Part shown: positions 8,116 to 17,036 of the stretch, piece after piece | Layout: every line of letters starts with the position of its first letter | How positions within the stretch are numbered: position 1 is the first letter of the stretch | Source: JAFGUB01 sp050305515 | GTDB taxonomy: Bacteria > Campylobacterota > Campylobacteria > Campylobacterales > Sulfurimonadaceae | Length of the DNA stretch: 64,000 nucleotides | Direction of reading: 5' to 3' | Assembly (NCBI GenBank): GCA_050305515.1 | Contig: JBNLFL010000021.1 | Coordinates: forward strand, 1-64,000 | Position numbers and translations under genes: made by a program | Notes under the pieces: model-generated | Told to the model about the DNA's origin: nothing | What the model saw: the letters and a program-made list of their open reading frames with translations, nothing else | The model's database searches: none

Positions 8116-9132
8116 TCAGGCCCCGCAGACCGTGTAATGAACATCATCCCCCGCGTCATCGGTTCTGTTCATGGCATCAATGGTACAGATGGCCATCTCT
8201 TCGGCACTTTTATTCTGATTGACTTCGCTGACACCGATAGCCACTTTAAGATTGTATTCACGTTCCGCCAGAAAGAAATTGCTTGAAGAGACCAGATCAT
8301 AAAGCCGTTCCGCTGCATTTTTCGCACTGCCTATATCTGTATGTTTAAGCATCATCAAGAAAACACCGTTACCGTAATGCGAAATAATATCACTGCGGCG
8401 CGATGTTTTGAGAAGCAGTCTGGCAATCGTGCGTGTCATCAAATGCATTGCTTTTTCATTACTGATTTCGGCTATGATCTTCTGCGACAGCTTGAGTGCG
8501 ACCAGAGAGCTTTTGTGCTTGAACTCTACAATCAACTGGCGTTCCTGATCCAGCTTGTTCATGACATAACGACGGTTGTAAAGACCGTACTGGTTGTCAA
8601 AGATTGTCTCGTTTTCGACGCTCTTGATGATTTTCGCGGTGTCGTCGTAAAGCGTTTTGAGATGGGTTGTCTGCTTCTTCAAAATGCCGTTTAATTTGCC
8701 GACATCATCATCAAGACTCTTGACAATCCGCATGACCGTATGGCTCTCGGGGCTCCCCTGAAGTTCGATCTTGTGTTTCTCAAGAATCTTGGTCATCAAT
8801 GCCATGTTCTTATAAAGACTGGCACCGACCTGCAAAATGTTTTTAATGGAGCCAAAACCCTCTTTCAGGCTTTTTTCAAGCTCCATGCTCTGCTCGTCAC
8901 TGTTGCCGTCTTCAAGTTCCAAAATAGCATTGACCTGTTTTTTGAAACTCTCACTCTTCTCTTCCATCAAACGGTCGAAATAGAGGGCAAAATTGCTTGG
9001 GGTCGGAGGAAGATTGTCAGAAACCAGCGCAGTCAGAACCTCTTTGGAATAGACCTCCAAATCGCTCGTAGGCTCGCCAAGGGCGTTAACACTGATGCTG
9101 TTGGCTCCATAAGGGTTCTGTTCGCTGCTCAC
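8116..9132 (-). CDS. Degenerate GGDEF-domain protein
   Basis: 338 residues. The N-terminal half is helical and charged; the C-terminal half (about 180-335) has the GGDEF fold (YGLYNRRYVMNKL, then the hairpin, then AIGVSEV). The active-site loop reads YGNGVF instead of GGDEF, and the metal-binding Asp of the first strand is not evident, so it should not make cyclic di-GMP and may act as a receptor or scaffold. It lies between clpP and def on one leftward transcript. Confidence 0.7.
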   Translation of the reverse strand: MSSEQNPYGANSISVNALGEPTSDLEVYSKEVLTALVSDNLPPTPSNFALYFDRLMEEKSESFKKQVNAILELEDGNSDEQSMELEKSLKEGFGSIKNILQVGASLYKNMALMTKILEKHKIELQGSPESHTVMRIVKSLDDDVGKLNGILKKQTTHLKTLYDDTAKIIKSVENETIFDNQYGLYNRRYVMNKLDQERQLIVEFKHKSSLVALKLSQKIIAEISNEKAMHLMTRTIARLLLKTSRRSDIISHYGNGVFLMMLKHTDIGSAKNAAERLYDLVSSSNFFLAEREYNLKVAIGVSEVNQNKSAEEMAICTIDAMNRTDDAGDDVHYTVCGA

Positions 9133-9135
9133 AAT

Positions 9136-9729
9136 TTACTTCTTACTCTCTTTTTTTACCAGCACTTCATCGATCAACCCGTATTCAACGGATTCCTGTG
9201 CACTCAGAAAATTGTCACGATCGGTATCTTTCTCGATCTTCTTGACACTTTGACCCGTATTGGCGGCGAGAATCTCGTTAAGCTCTTTTTTCATGCGCAG
9301 AATCTCTCTCGCCTGAATCTCGATATCCGTTGCCTGTCCCTGCGCACCGCCAAGAGGCTGGTGGATCATGATACGGGCATGCGGAAGGGCATAACGCTTG
9401 CCCTTTGCGCCGGAACTGAGCAGGAATGCACCCATTGAAGCAGCCTGACCGATACAGATGGTCACCACATCAGGACGGATATAGTTCATCGTGTCATACA
9501 TCGCCATTCCCGACGTGATCACACCGCCGGGAGAGTTGATGTAGAAGTAGATATCTTTCTCCGGATCTTCAGCTTCGAGAAACAGCATCTGCGCGATAAT
9601 AGAAGACGCCACGGGATCATTGACTTCACCGCTGAGCATGATGATGCGATCTTTGAGAAGACGCGAGTAGATGTCATATGAGCGTTCACCGCGTCCTGTC
9701 TTCTCGATAACGTAGGGAATATAGCTCAT
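9136..9729 (-). CDS. clpP: ATP-dependent Clp protease proteolytic subunit
   Basis: 197 residues. Catalytic triad visible: Ser98 in GQAASMGA, His123 in MIHQP and Asp172 in TDRDNF. It forms the tetradecameric protease that works with ClpX/ClpA. Trigger factor lies 2 bases upstream, a common pairing, and the degenerate GGDEF gene 3 bases downstream. Confidence 0.95.
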   Translation of the reverse strand: MSYIPYVIEKTGRGERSYDIYSRLLKDRIIMLSGEVNDPVASSIIAQMLFLEAEDPEKDIYFYINSPGGVITSGMAMYDTMNYIRPDVVTICIGQAASMGAFLLSSGAKGKRYALPHARIMIHQPLGGAQGQATDIEIQAREILRMKKELNEILAANTGQSVKKIEKDTDRDNFLSAQESVEYGLIDEVLVKKESKK

Positions 9730-9731
9730 AA

Positions 9732-11030
9732 TTACGCTTTGATTTTATTATTGAGCAGTTTACTCAATACTTTGTCTTCTACCATTGCCATCTGAATGGC
9801 AGGCAAATATCCTGATTCCTGATACATTTTGTAAGCTGCCTGAGGGTCCTGACCCATCTGCATGGCTTCAAAATAAATCGTCTGCATTACTTCCTGCTCG
9901 GCGACACGAATGCCTTCAAGCTGGGCAAGCGCGTCAACAATAAACGTCGCTTTGACACTGCGTGCCGCATCGTCACGGAAGGTTTCGCGCAGCTCTTTTA
10001 CTTTTTCGGCATCGTTGCGCAGTGCTTCAAGCTCTTCCTGAGTCAGGCTTTGCGCGTGCTTGTTAAGCGCCATATCCATCTCCTGCTCGACCACGAAGTT
10101 TGGCAGGTCAAACTGGAAGGTATCGACAAACGTGTTCAGAAGATTCGGTTTGAGCTCTTCGTTATAGAGTTTGCTCAATGCTTCGCTTTCAAGTTGCTCT
10201 TTCACTTTTTCACGCAGCATTGCCATATCGGCATTTTCCTGACCCGGCAGCATTTTCTTTGCCAGTTCATCATCAAGAACCACTTCGCCTTTCGTCTGGA
10301 TCTCATGAACGACCACTTTAAACTGGGCCGGTTTGCCTGCCAGTTTGTCACTGTTATAGTTTTCAGGGAAGGTGACATCGATCATCTTCTCTTCGCCCTT
10401 TTTCATACCGATGACCTGATCTTCAAAGCCCGGAATAAACTGGCCGCTGCCAAGACGCAGGGAGAAACCTTCAGCTTTGCCGCCTTCAAATGCTTCACCG
10501 TCGACAAAACCTTCAAAATCGATTTTCGCAGTGTCGCCGGAAACCAGAGCGCGATCTTCTTCGACTGTAACCAGTGGTGCCTGAGCCTGCGCCAGTTCCG
10601 TGATGCGCGCATCAACATCCGCGTCGCTGATGAGAGGTTTTTCAAACTCTGCTACCATCTCGGCGTAACCTTCGGTGTTGATGTCAGGGCGCATCGCCAC
10701 TTTCACTTCAACTTCAATCTTGTTGTCGCCGCGCTCGAATTTGCTGATCTGCGGTTCACCGATAATAGCACTGTTGTCAACACCCATCACTTTAAGGCCT
10801 TCGGCAAGCAGGTTACGAAGTGCTTCGGCTTCGGCATCCTGAACCAGGCGCTCGCCGTATTGTTTTTTTACCGCGCTTAAAGGTACTTTACCTTTGCGAA
10901 ACCCTGCGATTTTTGCTGATTTGCTCAAATCTTTGGCAATTTTGTCAACGTTGGCTGAAATCTCGTCTTCTGTAATTGTTGCCGCGATTTCGGCATTGGC
11001 ACCATCAATTTTGTTGGTTTTGATATCCAT
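9732..11030 (-). CDS. tig: Trigger factor
   Basis: 432 residues: N-terminal ribosome-binding domain containing GFRKGKVP (the family signature is GFRxGxxP), central FKBP-type peptidyl-prolyl isomerase domain (SGDTAKIDFEGFVDG...GFSLRLGSGQFIPGFE) and a long helical C-terminal chaperone domain. It binds nascent chains at the ribosome exit tunnel. First gene of the tig-clpP-GGDEF-def transcript. Confidence 0.95.
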   Translation of the reverse strand: MDIKTNKIDGANAEIAATITEDEISANVDKIAKDLSKSAKIAGFRKGKVPLSAVKKQYGERLVQDAEAEALRNLLAEGLKVMGVDNSAIIGEPQISKFERGDNKIEVEVKVAMRPDINTEGYAEMVAEFEKPLISDADVDARITELAQAQAPLVTVEEDRALVSGDTAKIDFEGFVDGEAFEGGKAEGFSLRLGSGQFIPGFEDQVIGMKKGEEKMIDVTFPENYNSDKLAGKPAQFKVVVHEIQTKGEVVLDDELAKKMLPGQENADMAMLREKVKEQLESEALSKLYNEELKPNLLNTFVDTFQFDLPNFVVEQEMDMALNKHAQSLTQEELEALRNDAEKVKELRETFRDDAARSVKATFIVDALAQLEGIRVAEQEVMQTIYFEAMQMGQDPQAAYKMYQESGYLPAIQMAMVEDKVLSKLLNNKIKA

Positions 11031-11143
11031 TGAATCCCTTTATTTTTCTGTAAAATGAGCGCACCATACGCACATTATAAATTTCGGCAATAGTATCAAA
11101 AAAGAGTTAATATCAGGCTGAGGAAGCTCACGGTGTCGGTACG

Positions 11144-11153
11144 TTACATGTAA
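11144..11153. repeat. TTACATGTAA iterated palindrome (tig-folE intergenic)
   Basis: Exact copy in the divergent region between tig and folE. It could affect either promoter, but copies elsewhere inside genes argue against a simple operator. Confidence 0.8.
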
Positions 11154-11212
11154 AGCATAAGCATTTTAGTGGTAAGGTTTTAGCCATAGAACAAAGTACC
11201 CAGGGGGGCGCA

Positions 11213-11797
11213 TTGAAATCACCCGAGCAAGAGGCGTTTGAAAGCGCCGTCATGACCATGATGCAAAGTGTCGGTGAGAATCCGCAGCGCGAAGGTCTTA
11301 TCAAAACGCCCGAGCGCGTTTTCAAAGCTTATCAGTTCATGTTTGGCGGCTACCGGGAAGATCCGCAGCAGATTCTTGAATCGGCCCTGTTTACCTCCAG
11401 CAATGACGAGATGGTCCTTATAAAGGACATTGAACTCTATTCTACCTGCGAGCACCATCTCCTGCCCATTATCGGTCGTGCCCATGTTGCCTATATACCC
11501 GACGGGAAAGTCGTCGGTCTCTCGAAAATCCCGCGGGTCGTCGATGTTTTTGCCCGCCGCATGCAGATTCAGGAGCAGCTGACGGAGCAGATCGCCGATG
11601 CGATCATGAAGACCATTCAGCCAAAAGGGGTTGCCGTCGTGATTCAGGCACGTCATATGTGTATGGAAATGCGCGGTGTCGAAAAGATCAACTCCACAAC
11701 GACCTCCAGTGCCCTGCGCGGTCTTTTCAAACGTGACGAAAAAACCCGCATGGAATTTTTCAATCTGATCAATGCCCCGGCGGGAACGCGCTACTAG
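11213..11797 (+). CDS. folE: GTP cyclohydrolase I
   Basis: 194 residues with the zinc-site motifs STCEHHLLP and RHMCMEMRG. It converts GTP to 7,8-dihydroneopterin triphosphate for folate or queuosine precursors. The start is TTG 11213, preceded by a strong purine run (AGGGGGG); no ATG is available in frame before the conserved region. The stop overlaps the fliI GTG start by one base. Confidence 0.92.
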   Translation: MKSPEQEAFESAVMTMMQSVGENPQREGLIKTPERVFKAYQFMFGGYREDPQQILESALFTSSNDEMVLIKDIELYSTCEHHLLPIIGRAHVAYIPDGKVVGLSKIPRVVDVFARRMQIQEQLTEQIADAIMKTIQPKGVAVVIQARHMCMEMRGVEKINSTTTSSALRGLFKRDEKTRMEFFNLINAPAGTRY

Positions 11798-13101
11798 TGT
11801 CGCTCAAGTCACTTAAAGACCGCATTTCCAAGCAGACCCTTACCATCGCTTTCGGCGAAGTCACCAAGATCAGTTCCACCATCATCATCGCACGGGGTTT
11901 ACATGTAAGCATCGGTGATACCGTTACGCTCGTCTCGGAAAAAGACGGCAGCAGTACGCTCGGCATGGTCACGGAGATCGACGCAAAACAGTTTTTCATC
12001 AGCCCTTTCAGTTTTATTGAGGGCTTTCGCGTCGGTGATAAAGTCTACCTCAATCAGGGCGGTATGAGTATTCCCGTAGGCAACGCCCTGCTCGGACGCG
12101 TCGTCGATCCTTTTATGAATCCCATCGATGAGAAGGGCCCCGTTCTCTGTCATGAGAGCGAAGCGATCATGAAAGCGCCCATAGCTGCCATGCGGCGCGG
12201 TATGATCGATGAGGCTTTCGGTGTCGGCGTCAAAACCATTGACGGGTTGCTCAGCTGTGGAAAAGGGCAGAAGCTGGGTATCTTCGCCGGAAGCGGGGTG
12301 GGCAAATCAACCCTGATGGGAATGATTGTCCGTGGCAGCGACGCACCCATCAAAGTCGTAGCACTCATAGGCGAGCGGGGACGTGAAGTCCCGGAATTCA
12401 TTGAAAAAAACCTCGGCGGCAACCTTGCCAACACCGTCATTGTCGTTGCCACCTCGGATGACTCGCCTCTCATGCGTAAATATGGCGCTTTTTCTGCCAT
12501 GAGTGTTGCGGAGTATTTCAAAAATCAGGGCAAGGATGTCCTCTTTATTATGGATTCCATTACCCGTTTTGCGATGGCGCAGCGCGAAATCGGTCTGGCT
12601 CTGGGCGAACCGCCCACCTCCAAAGGGTATCCGCCCTCTTCACTGACCCTGCTGCCGCAGTTAATGGAGCGGGCAGGCAAAGAAGAGGGCAAGGGTTCCA
12701 TCACGGCTTTTTTCACCGTGCTGGTAGAAGGCGACGACCTGAGCGACCCCATTGCTGACCAGTCGCGTTCCATTTTGGATGGGCACATCGTCCTCTCGCG
12801 CGAACTGACCGACTTCGGCATCTATCCGCCGATCCATATTCTTAACTCCGCTTCACGGGTCATGAATGACATCATCACACCGGAGCATTATGAGGCGGCC
12901 AAAAAGTTTCGCAAACTCTATACGCTGCTCAAAGAGAACGAAATGCTGATCCGTATCGGAGCCTATACGAAAGGTACCGATGTTGAACTTGACGAAGCAC
13001 TCTCCAAAAAAGCAGCCATGGAGAAATTTATGATTCAGGGTGCCACATTCAAAACCGGATTCGACGAAACCCGCGATACCCTGATCCAGATTATGAGCTG
13101 A
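11797..13101 (+). CDS. fliI: Flagellar export ATPase FliI
   Basis: 434 residues, the usual length. Walker A FAGSGVGKST, the FliI/SctN-specific ALIGERGREVPEF, and Walker B VLFIMDSITRFAMAQRE are all present. It energises the flagellar type III export apparatus. Start GTG 11797 overlaps the folE stop. An internal TTACATGTAA (11899-11908) encodes Leu-His-Val-Ser. Confidence 0.93.
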   Translation: MSLKSLKDRISKQTLTIAFGEVTKISSTIIIARGLHVSIGDTVTLVSEKDGSSTLGMVTEIDAKQFFISPFSFIEGFRVGDKVYLNQGGMSIPVGNALLGRVVDPFMNPIDEKGPVLCHESEAIMKAPIAAMRRGMIDEAFGVGVKTIDGLLSCGKGQKLGIFAGSGVGKSTLMGMIVRGSDAPIKVVALIGERGREVPEFIEKNLGGNLANTVIVVATSDDSPLMRKYGAFSAMSVAEYFKNQGKDVLFIMDSITRFAMAQREIGLALGEPPTSKGYPPSSLTLLPQLMERAGKEEGKGSITAFFTVLVEGDDLSDPIADQSRSILDGHIVLSRELTDFGIYPPIHILNSASRVMNDIITPEHYEAAKKFRKLYTLLKENEMLIRIGAYTKGTDVELDEALSKKAAMEKFMIQGATFKTGFDETRDTLIQIMS

Positions 13102-13221
13102 TTCTTAAATCCTTTTTCGTATCAACTTTCCTTAAGGCTCCTGTAACGACAGTTGCTCTATCATCTCAAAATCAAAAGAAGACAATTTTTGTCTTTTATT
13201 CAATTTGCAAGGAACTCATAA

Positions 13222-14436
13222 ATGCAAGTTTACATGGACAACAACGCTACAACCATGGCAGACCCGGCAGTTGTAGAGGCGATGATGCCGTTTTTCTCCG
13301 ACATTTACGGCAATCCCAACTCCATCCACAAGTTTGGAACCGCATCCCATCCCGCGATCTCCAAGGCGATCGACCAGCTCTACAAAGGGATCAACGCGAG
13401 CGAGAGTGACGACATCATTTTCACTTCATGCGCCACCGAGAGCAACAACTGGGTTCTTAAATCGGTCTGGGTTGACAAAATCCTCCACGGTGAAAAAAAT
13501 CACATTGTAACTACGGAAGTCGAACACCCTTCGGTGCTCTCTACATGTAAGTTCCTGGAAGATCAGGGCGTCAAAGTGACGTATCTTCCCGTCAACGATC
13601 AGGGTATTGTCGAAGCGCATACGGTCAAAAGTTTTATCACGGACAAAACCGCGCTGGTCTCCATTATGTGGGCCAACAACGAAACCGGTATGATCTTTCC
13701 TATCAAAGAAATCGGCGAAATCTGCCGTGAGAAGGGAGTCCTTTTCCACACTGACGGTGTTCAGGCTGTCGGGAAAATCCCGGTGGACATGCAGGACGTC
13801 CATGTGGATTTCATGTCCATGTCCGCCCACAAATTCCACGGTCCCAAAGGTATCGGCGCGCTTTACATCAAAAACTCCGAAGCGCTCTCGCCGCTGCTTC
13901 ACGGCGGCGAACACATGGGCGGGCGCCGTTCCGGTACGCTTAATGTTCCCTATATCGTCGGTATGGGAAAAGCTATTGAACTTGCTACAACGGACATTGA
14001 AAGCAAAATGGCCTCTATCGCTGCCAAACGCGACCGTCTTGAAGACGCGCTGCTTGCAGCGATTCCCGAAACGTTCACGGTCGGTGACCGTGCCAACCGT
14101 ACCCCAAACACGATCCTCATTTCCATTCGCGGCGTCGAGGGTGAGGGAATGCTCTGGGATCTCAACAACGGCCAGATCGGCGCTTCTACAGGTTCGGCCT
14201 GTGCCAGCGAAGATCTTGAAGCCAACACCGTTATGCTCGCTATCGGTGCGGATAATGAACTGGCACATACCGGTATCCGCCTGAGCCTGAGCCGTTTTAC
14301 GACCGATGAGGAAGTCGATTACGTCATCGAGCATTTCCAGAAAGCGGTCACACGTCTGCGCGGCATCTCAAGCTCGTACGCCAAAGTCAAACCGACACCC
14401 GGCGGCGAAGTCCAAGAGTGCGAACTGCATCACTAA
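13222..14436 (+). CDS. nifS: Cysteine desulfurase, NifS type
   Basis: 404 residues. PLP lysine in SAHKFHGPKG and catalytic Cys in STGSACAS are clear, as is MDNNATT at the N-terminus. It supplies sulfur to NifU for Fe-S clusters; in Campylobacterota the NIF-type pair is the housekeeping system rather than a nitrogen-fixation marker, and no nif structural genes are near. SD AAGGA precedes the ATG. A near copy CTACATGTAA lies at 13541. Confidence 0.93.
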   Translation: MQVYMDNNATTMADPAVVEAMMPFFSDIYGNPNSIHKFGTASHPAISKAIDQLYKGINASESDDIIFTSCATESNNWVLKSVWVDKILHGEKNHIVTTEVEHPSVLSTCKFLEDQGVKVTYLPVNDQGIVEAHTVKSFITDKTALVSIMWANNETGMIFPIKEIGEICREKGVLFHTDGVQAVGKIPVDMQDVHVDFMSMSAHKFHGPKGIGALYIKNSEALSPLLHGGEHMGGRRSGTLNVPYIVGMGKAIELATTDIESKMASIAAKRDRLEDALLAAIPETFTVGDRANRTPNTILISIRGVEGEGMLWDLNNGQIGASTGSACASEDLEANTVMLAIGADNELAHTGIRLSLSRFTTDEEVDYVIEHFQKAVTRLRGISSSYAKVKPTPGGEVQECELHH

Positions 14437-14445
14437 CAATTTTAA

Positions 14446-14455
14446 TTACATGTAA
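14446..14455. repeat. TTACATGTAA palindrome abutting the nifU Shine-Dalgarno
   Basis: The right end of the palindrome runs directly into AAAGGA, the ribosome-binding site of nifU, whose ATG follows 10 bases after the palindrome. The same arrangement occurs before phoH. Confidence 0.8.
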
Positions 14456-14465
14456 AGGATAGAAC

Positions 14466-15440
14466 ATGGCAAAAAATGACCTTTTAGGCGGATCACTCTG
14501 GGATCAGTACTCCAACAAAGTGACCACGCTCATGAACAACCCGACCCATCAGGGCGAAATTAGCGATGAGGAGGCATCAGAACACGGCAACAAGCTTATC
14601 GTTGCCGACTTCGGTGCGGAGAGCTGCGGTGACGCGGTACGCCTCTACTGGGAAGTCGACCCCAATACCGACACCATCGTGAACTCGAAGTTCAAAAGCT
14701 TCGGATGCGGTACTGCAATTGCAAGTTCGGACATGATGACCGAGCTGTGTATCGGCAAAACGGTACAGGAAGCCGTCAAAATCACCAACATCGACGTCGA
14801 AATGGCGCTGCGCGATACTCCGGATGTTCCGGCCGTTCCGCCTCAGAAGATGCACTGCTCGGTTATGGCGTATGACGTCATCAAAAAAGCGGCAGGACTC
14901 TACCTCGGTGTCGATGCGGCGCACTTCGAAGATGAGATCATCGTTTGTGAATGTGCCCGTGTCAGCCTTGGAACCCTGCAGGAAGTGATTCGTCTCAACG
15001 ATCTTAAAACCGTTGATCAGATTACCGACTACACCAAAGCGGGCGGCTTTTGTAAAAGCTGTATCAAACCCGGCGGCCACGAAGCACGCGAATACTATCT
15101 TGTTGATATTCTCAAGGATGTCCGTGCGAAAATGGATCAGGAAAAAATGGCTGCGGCTGCCGATGCCGGTATTCACGGCGATTTTGAGTCCATGACAATG
15201 GTTCAGAAAATCAAGGCCATTGATGCGGTTATTGATGAAAACTTACGCCAGTTCCTGATCATGGACGGTGGTAACATGGAAGTCATCGACGTCAAAGACG
15301 GTGAAGAGTACATCGATATCTACATCCGCTACCTCGGCGCCTGTAACGGCTGTGCCAGTTCAACCACCGGCACCCTTTTTGCGATTGAAAATACGCTCAA
15401 AGAAAAACTCTCCCAAAAAATCCGCGTTCTTCCAATCTAA
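14466..15440 (+). CDS. nifU: Fe-S cluster scaffold NifU
   Basis: 324 residues with the three-domain NifU layout: an IscU-like N-terminal domain with Cys in KSFGCGTAIAS and MHCSVMA, a central [2Fe-2S] BFD-like domain (CECARVS ... GGFCKSCIKPGG), and a C-terminal Nfu domain with LGACNGCASS. It accepts sulfur from NifS, assembles clusters and passes them on. Separated from nifS by 29 bases that hold a TTACATGTAA palindrome. Confidence 0.93.
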   Translation: MAKNDLLGGSLWDQYSNKVTTLMNNPTHQGEISDEEASEHGNKLIVADFGAESCGDAVRLYWEVDPNTDTIVNSKFKSFGCGTAIASSDMMTELCIGKTVQEAVKITNIDVEMALRDTPDVPAVPPQKMHCSVMAYDVIKKAAGLYLGVDAAHFEDEIIVCECARVSLGTLQEVIRLNDLKTVDQITDYTKAGGFCKSCIKPGGHEAREYYLVDILKDVRAKMDQEKMAAAADAGIHGDFESMTMVQKIKAIDAVIDENLRQFLIMDGGNMEVIDVKDGEEYIDIYIRYLGACNGCASSTTGTLFAIENTLKEKLSQKIRVLPI

Positions 15441-15452
15441 AACGCTTCGTTT

Positions 15453-15469
15453 CCCGCAGCTCCTGCGGG
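15453..15469. terminator. Hairpin between convergent nifU and phoH
   Basis: Perfect 7-bp stem CCCGCAG/CTGCGGG with a 3-base loop, 12 bases after the nifU stop. There is no T run, so it may be an RNA stabiliser or bidirectional terminator rather than a canonical intrinsic terminator. Confidence 0.45.
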
Positions 15470-15507
15470 ATCACAAATATATCGCTTCTGATTACCTCTT
15501 GGGCATT

Positions 15508-16971
15508 TTATAAATTCTGATCAAACCAGGTTGCCACTTCACTGCGGATGGTATGGCGCAGCTGAATGCCCGCAATAAAGTTGCTGTTTTGTGCTTTGTT
15601 CAGAAGGGTGACCAGCGCATTGCGGCGCCGCGAAAGAAACGGATGGTCAATCTGTCTTGTGTCTCCCATGACGACCAGACGCGTCTCATCGCCCATACGC
15701 GTGCCGATAAGCTTGAGCGTCGCATTGGTCATGTTCTGCGCTTCATCAATAATGACAAATTTGCGTGAAATCGTCGTACCGCGCATGTGCGCGATGTCCA
15801 TCACTTCAATGTTATGTTTGGACATAAAGTTCACCGTGGCATTCTCGCTTTTGGTCGAGTTGACATTGCCGGTGTACTCCACGCGCGCGTCAATAGAGTA
15901 TTTGTTCTGATGCTCAATCGTAAAATTGATGGCGGCATAAAGCGGGTACATAAAGTAGCCCAGTTTCTGCTCTTCATCCCCTTTCCTAAAGCCGAGTTCC
16001 GAAGCGGCATCCGCCGATGTAACGGTATTGCGGGCATAGACGATGCCTTCGACAATGCCTTCCGAAAGCAGTTCCAGCCCTGCCTGAAGCGCAATCAGGG
16101 TCTTACCCGAACCCGTAGAACCCGCTACGACCGTGACATAGTTCTGCGGATGGGTCAGAATGGAGTAGTAGAACTTCTGCTCCAGATTGATGGGGCGGAT
16201 CAGATTTTCGTCAAACAGCTCGCCGAAACGTTTGTCAAAATCGCACCACTCCAGATGATTGTTGTAGGAGAGTGCGTAACGCTGGATACCGGTTTCATAA
16301 ATCTCTTCCGAACTGCTTTTGGCTTCCTGTATAAAGCTGTACTGTTCAAAGTTGAACGGCTGTGCGTCCGCTTCAAGTTCCGGAATGTCTTTATAGTAGC
16401 AGAGGTGGGAAAAGTCGATTTTATCGGGATCTTCCACACTGGCGTTACGTACCGTCTGCGCCGAAATACCCTCGACTTCGGCCGCAATGCGGAATGAGAC
16501 GTCGTTGGTCAGCAGCGTCATGCCGTAATCTTTGGCAATCTCCGCGATTTTGGCATCATTGAGGCCTTTGACCTCATAATAGCTACTGCTGATACGGTAC
16601 TCGTCACGATAAATGGTGTAGAGGTGAATCGGAACGATATCACTGCCGTGCAGGGAAGCGTCAAAGTTGATCGTGATGCGGTAAAACTTGTCATTTTCGC
16701 AGCTTTCATCTCCGGAACACACACGCATGCACTCCGGCAGATCTTCAAAAGCAACGGTACTTCCCGCACTGTTGTCGGCAAGACGGAAAAACTCGCGGGC
16801 GCGGAAACCCGCTTCACCGCGCATGTCATCTTTTTTATTGTTGAGTTCGGCCAACACGATGTTGGTAATCACTACGGCATTTTCATTATTTTGAGAAATT
16901 CGAAGGATATTGGCTGGATCATCAAGGATCACCGAGGTATCAAGGAGGTAGCAGTTTTGCTTTTCGCCCAT
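15508..16971 (-). CDS. PIN domain-PhoH family ATPase
   Basis: 487 residues. An N-terminal PIN RNase domain (YLLDTSVILDDPANI, with acidic residues along the fold) is followed by a PhoH P-loop domain: Walker A AGSTGSGKT, ELGFRKGDEEQKLG, Walker B FVIIDEAQNM and MGDTRQID. Related PIN-PhoH proteins (PhoH2 type) are described as RNA helicase/RNase enzymes. Monocistronic, convergent with nifU. Its SD (AAGGAG) directly follows a TTACATGTAA palindrome. Confidence 0.85.
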   Translation of the reverse strand: MGEKQNCYLLDTSVILDDPANILRISQNNENAVVITNIVLAELNNKKDDMRGEAGFRAREFFRLADNSAGSTVAFEDLPECMRVCSGDESCENDKFYRITINFDASLHGSDIVPIHLYTIYRDEYRISSSYYEVKGLNDAKIAEIAKDYGMTLLTNDVSFRIAAEVEGISAQTVRNASVEDPDKIDFSHLCYYKDIPELEADAQPFNFEQYSFIQEAKSSSEEIYETGIQRYALSYNNHLEWCDFDKRFGELFDENLIRPINLEQKFYYSILTHPQNYVTVVAGSTGSGKTLIALQAGLELLSEGIVEGIVYARNTVTSADAASELGFRKGDEEQKLGYFMYPLYAAINFTIEHQNKYSIDARVEYTGNVNSTKSENATVNFMSKHNIEVMDIAHMRGTTISRKFVIIDEAQNMTNATLKLIGTRMGDETRLVVMGDTRQIDHPFLSRRRNALVTLLNKAQNSNFIAGIQLRHTIRSEVATWFDQNL

Positions 16972-16985
16972 TTTAGAGAGCTCCT

Positions 16986-16995
16986 TTACATGTAA
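16986..16995. repeat. TTACATGTAA palindrome abutting the phoH Shine-Dalgarno
   Basis: On the minus strand the palindrome continues straight into AAGGAG, the ribosome-binding site of the PIN-PhoH gene. Confidence 0.8.
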
Positions 16996-17036
16996 GGTGC
17001 TCTCTATTATGGCTTATTTAACCTTAAAACGATTGC

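Noticed and set aside
13222..15440. nifS-nifU as evidence for nitrogen fixation
   Set aside because: NIF-type Fe-S assembly is the housekeeping system in Campylobacterota and no nitrogenase genes are in the window.
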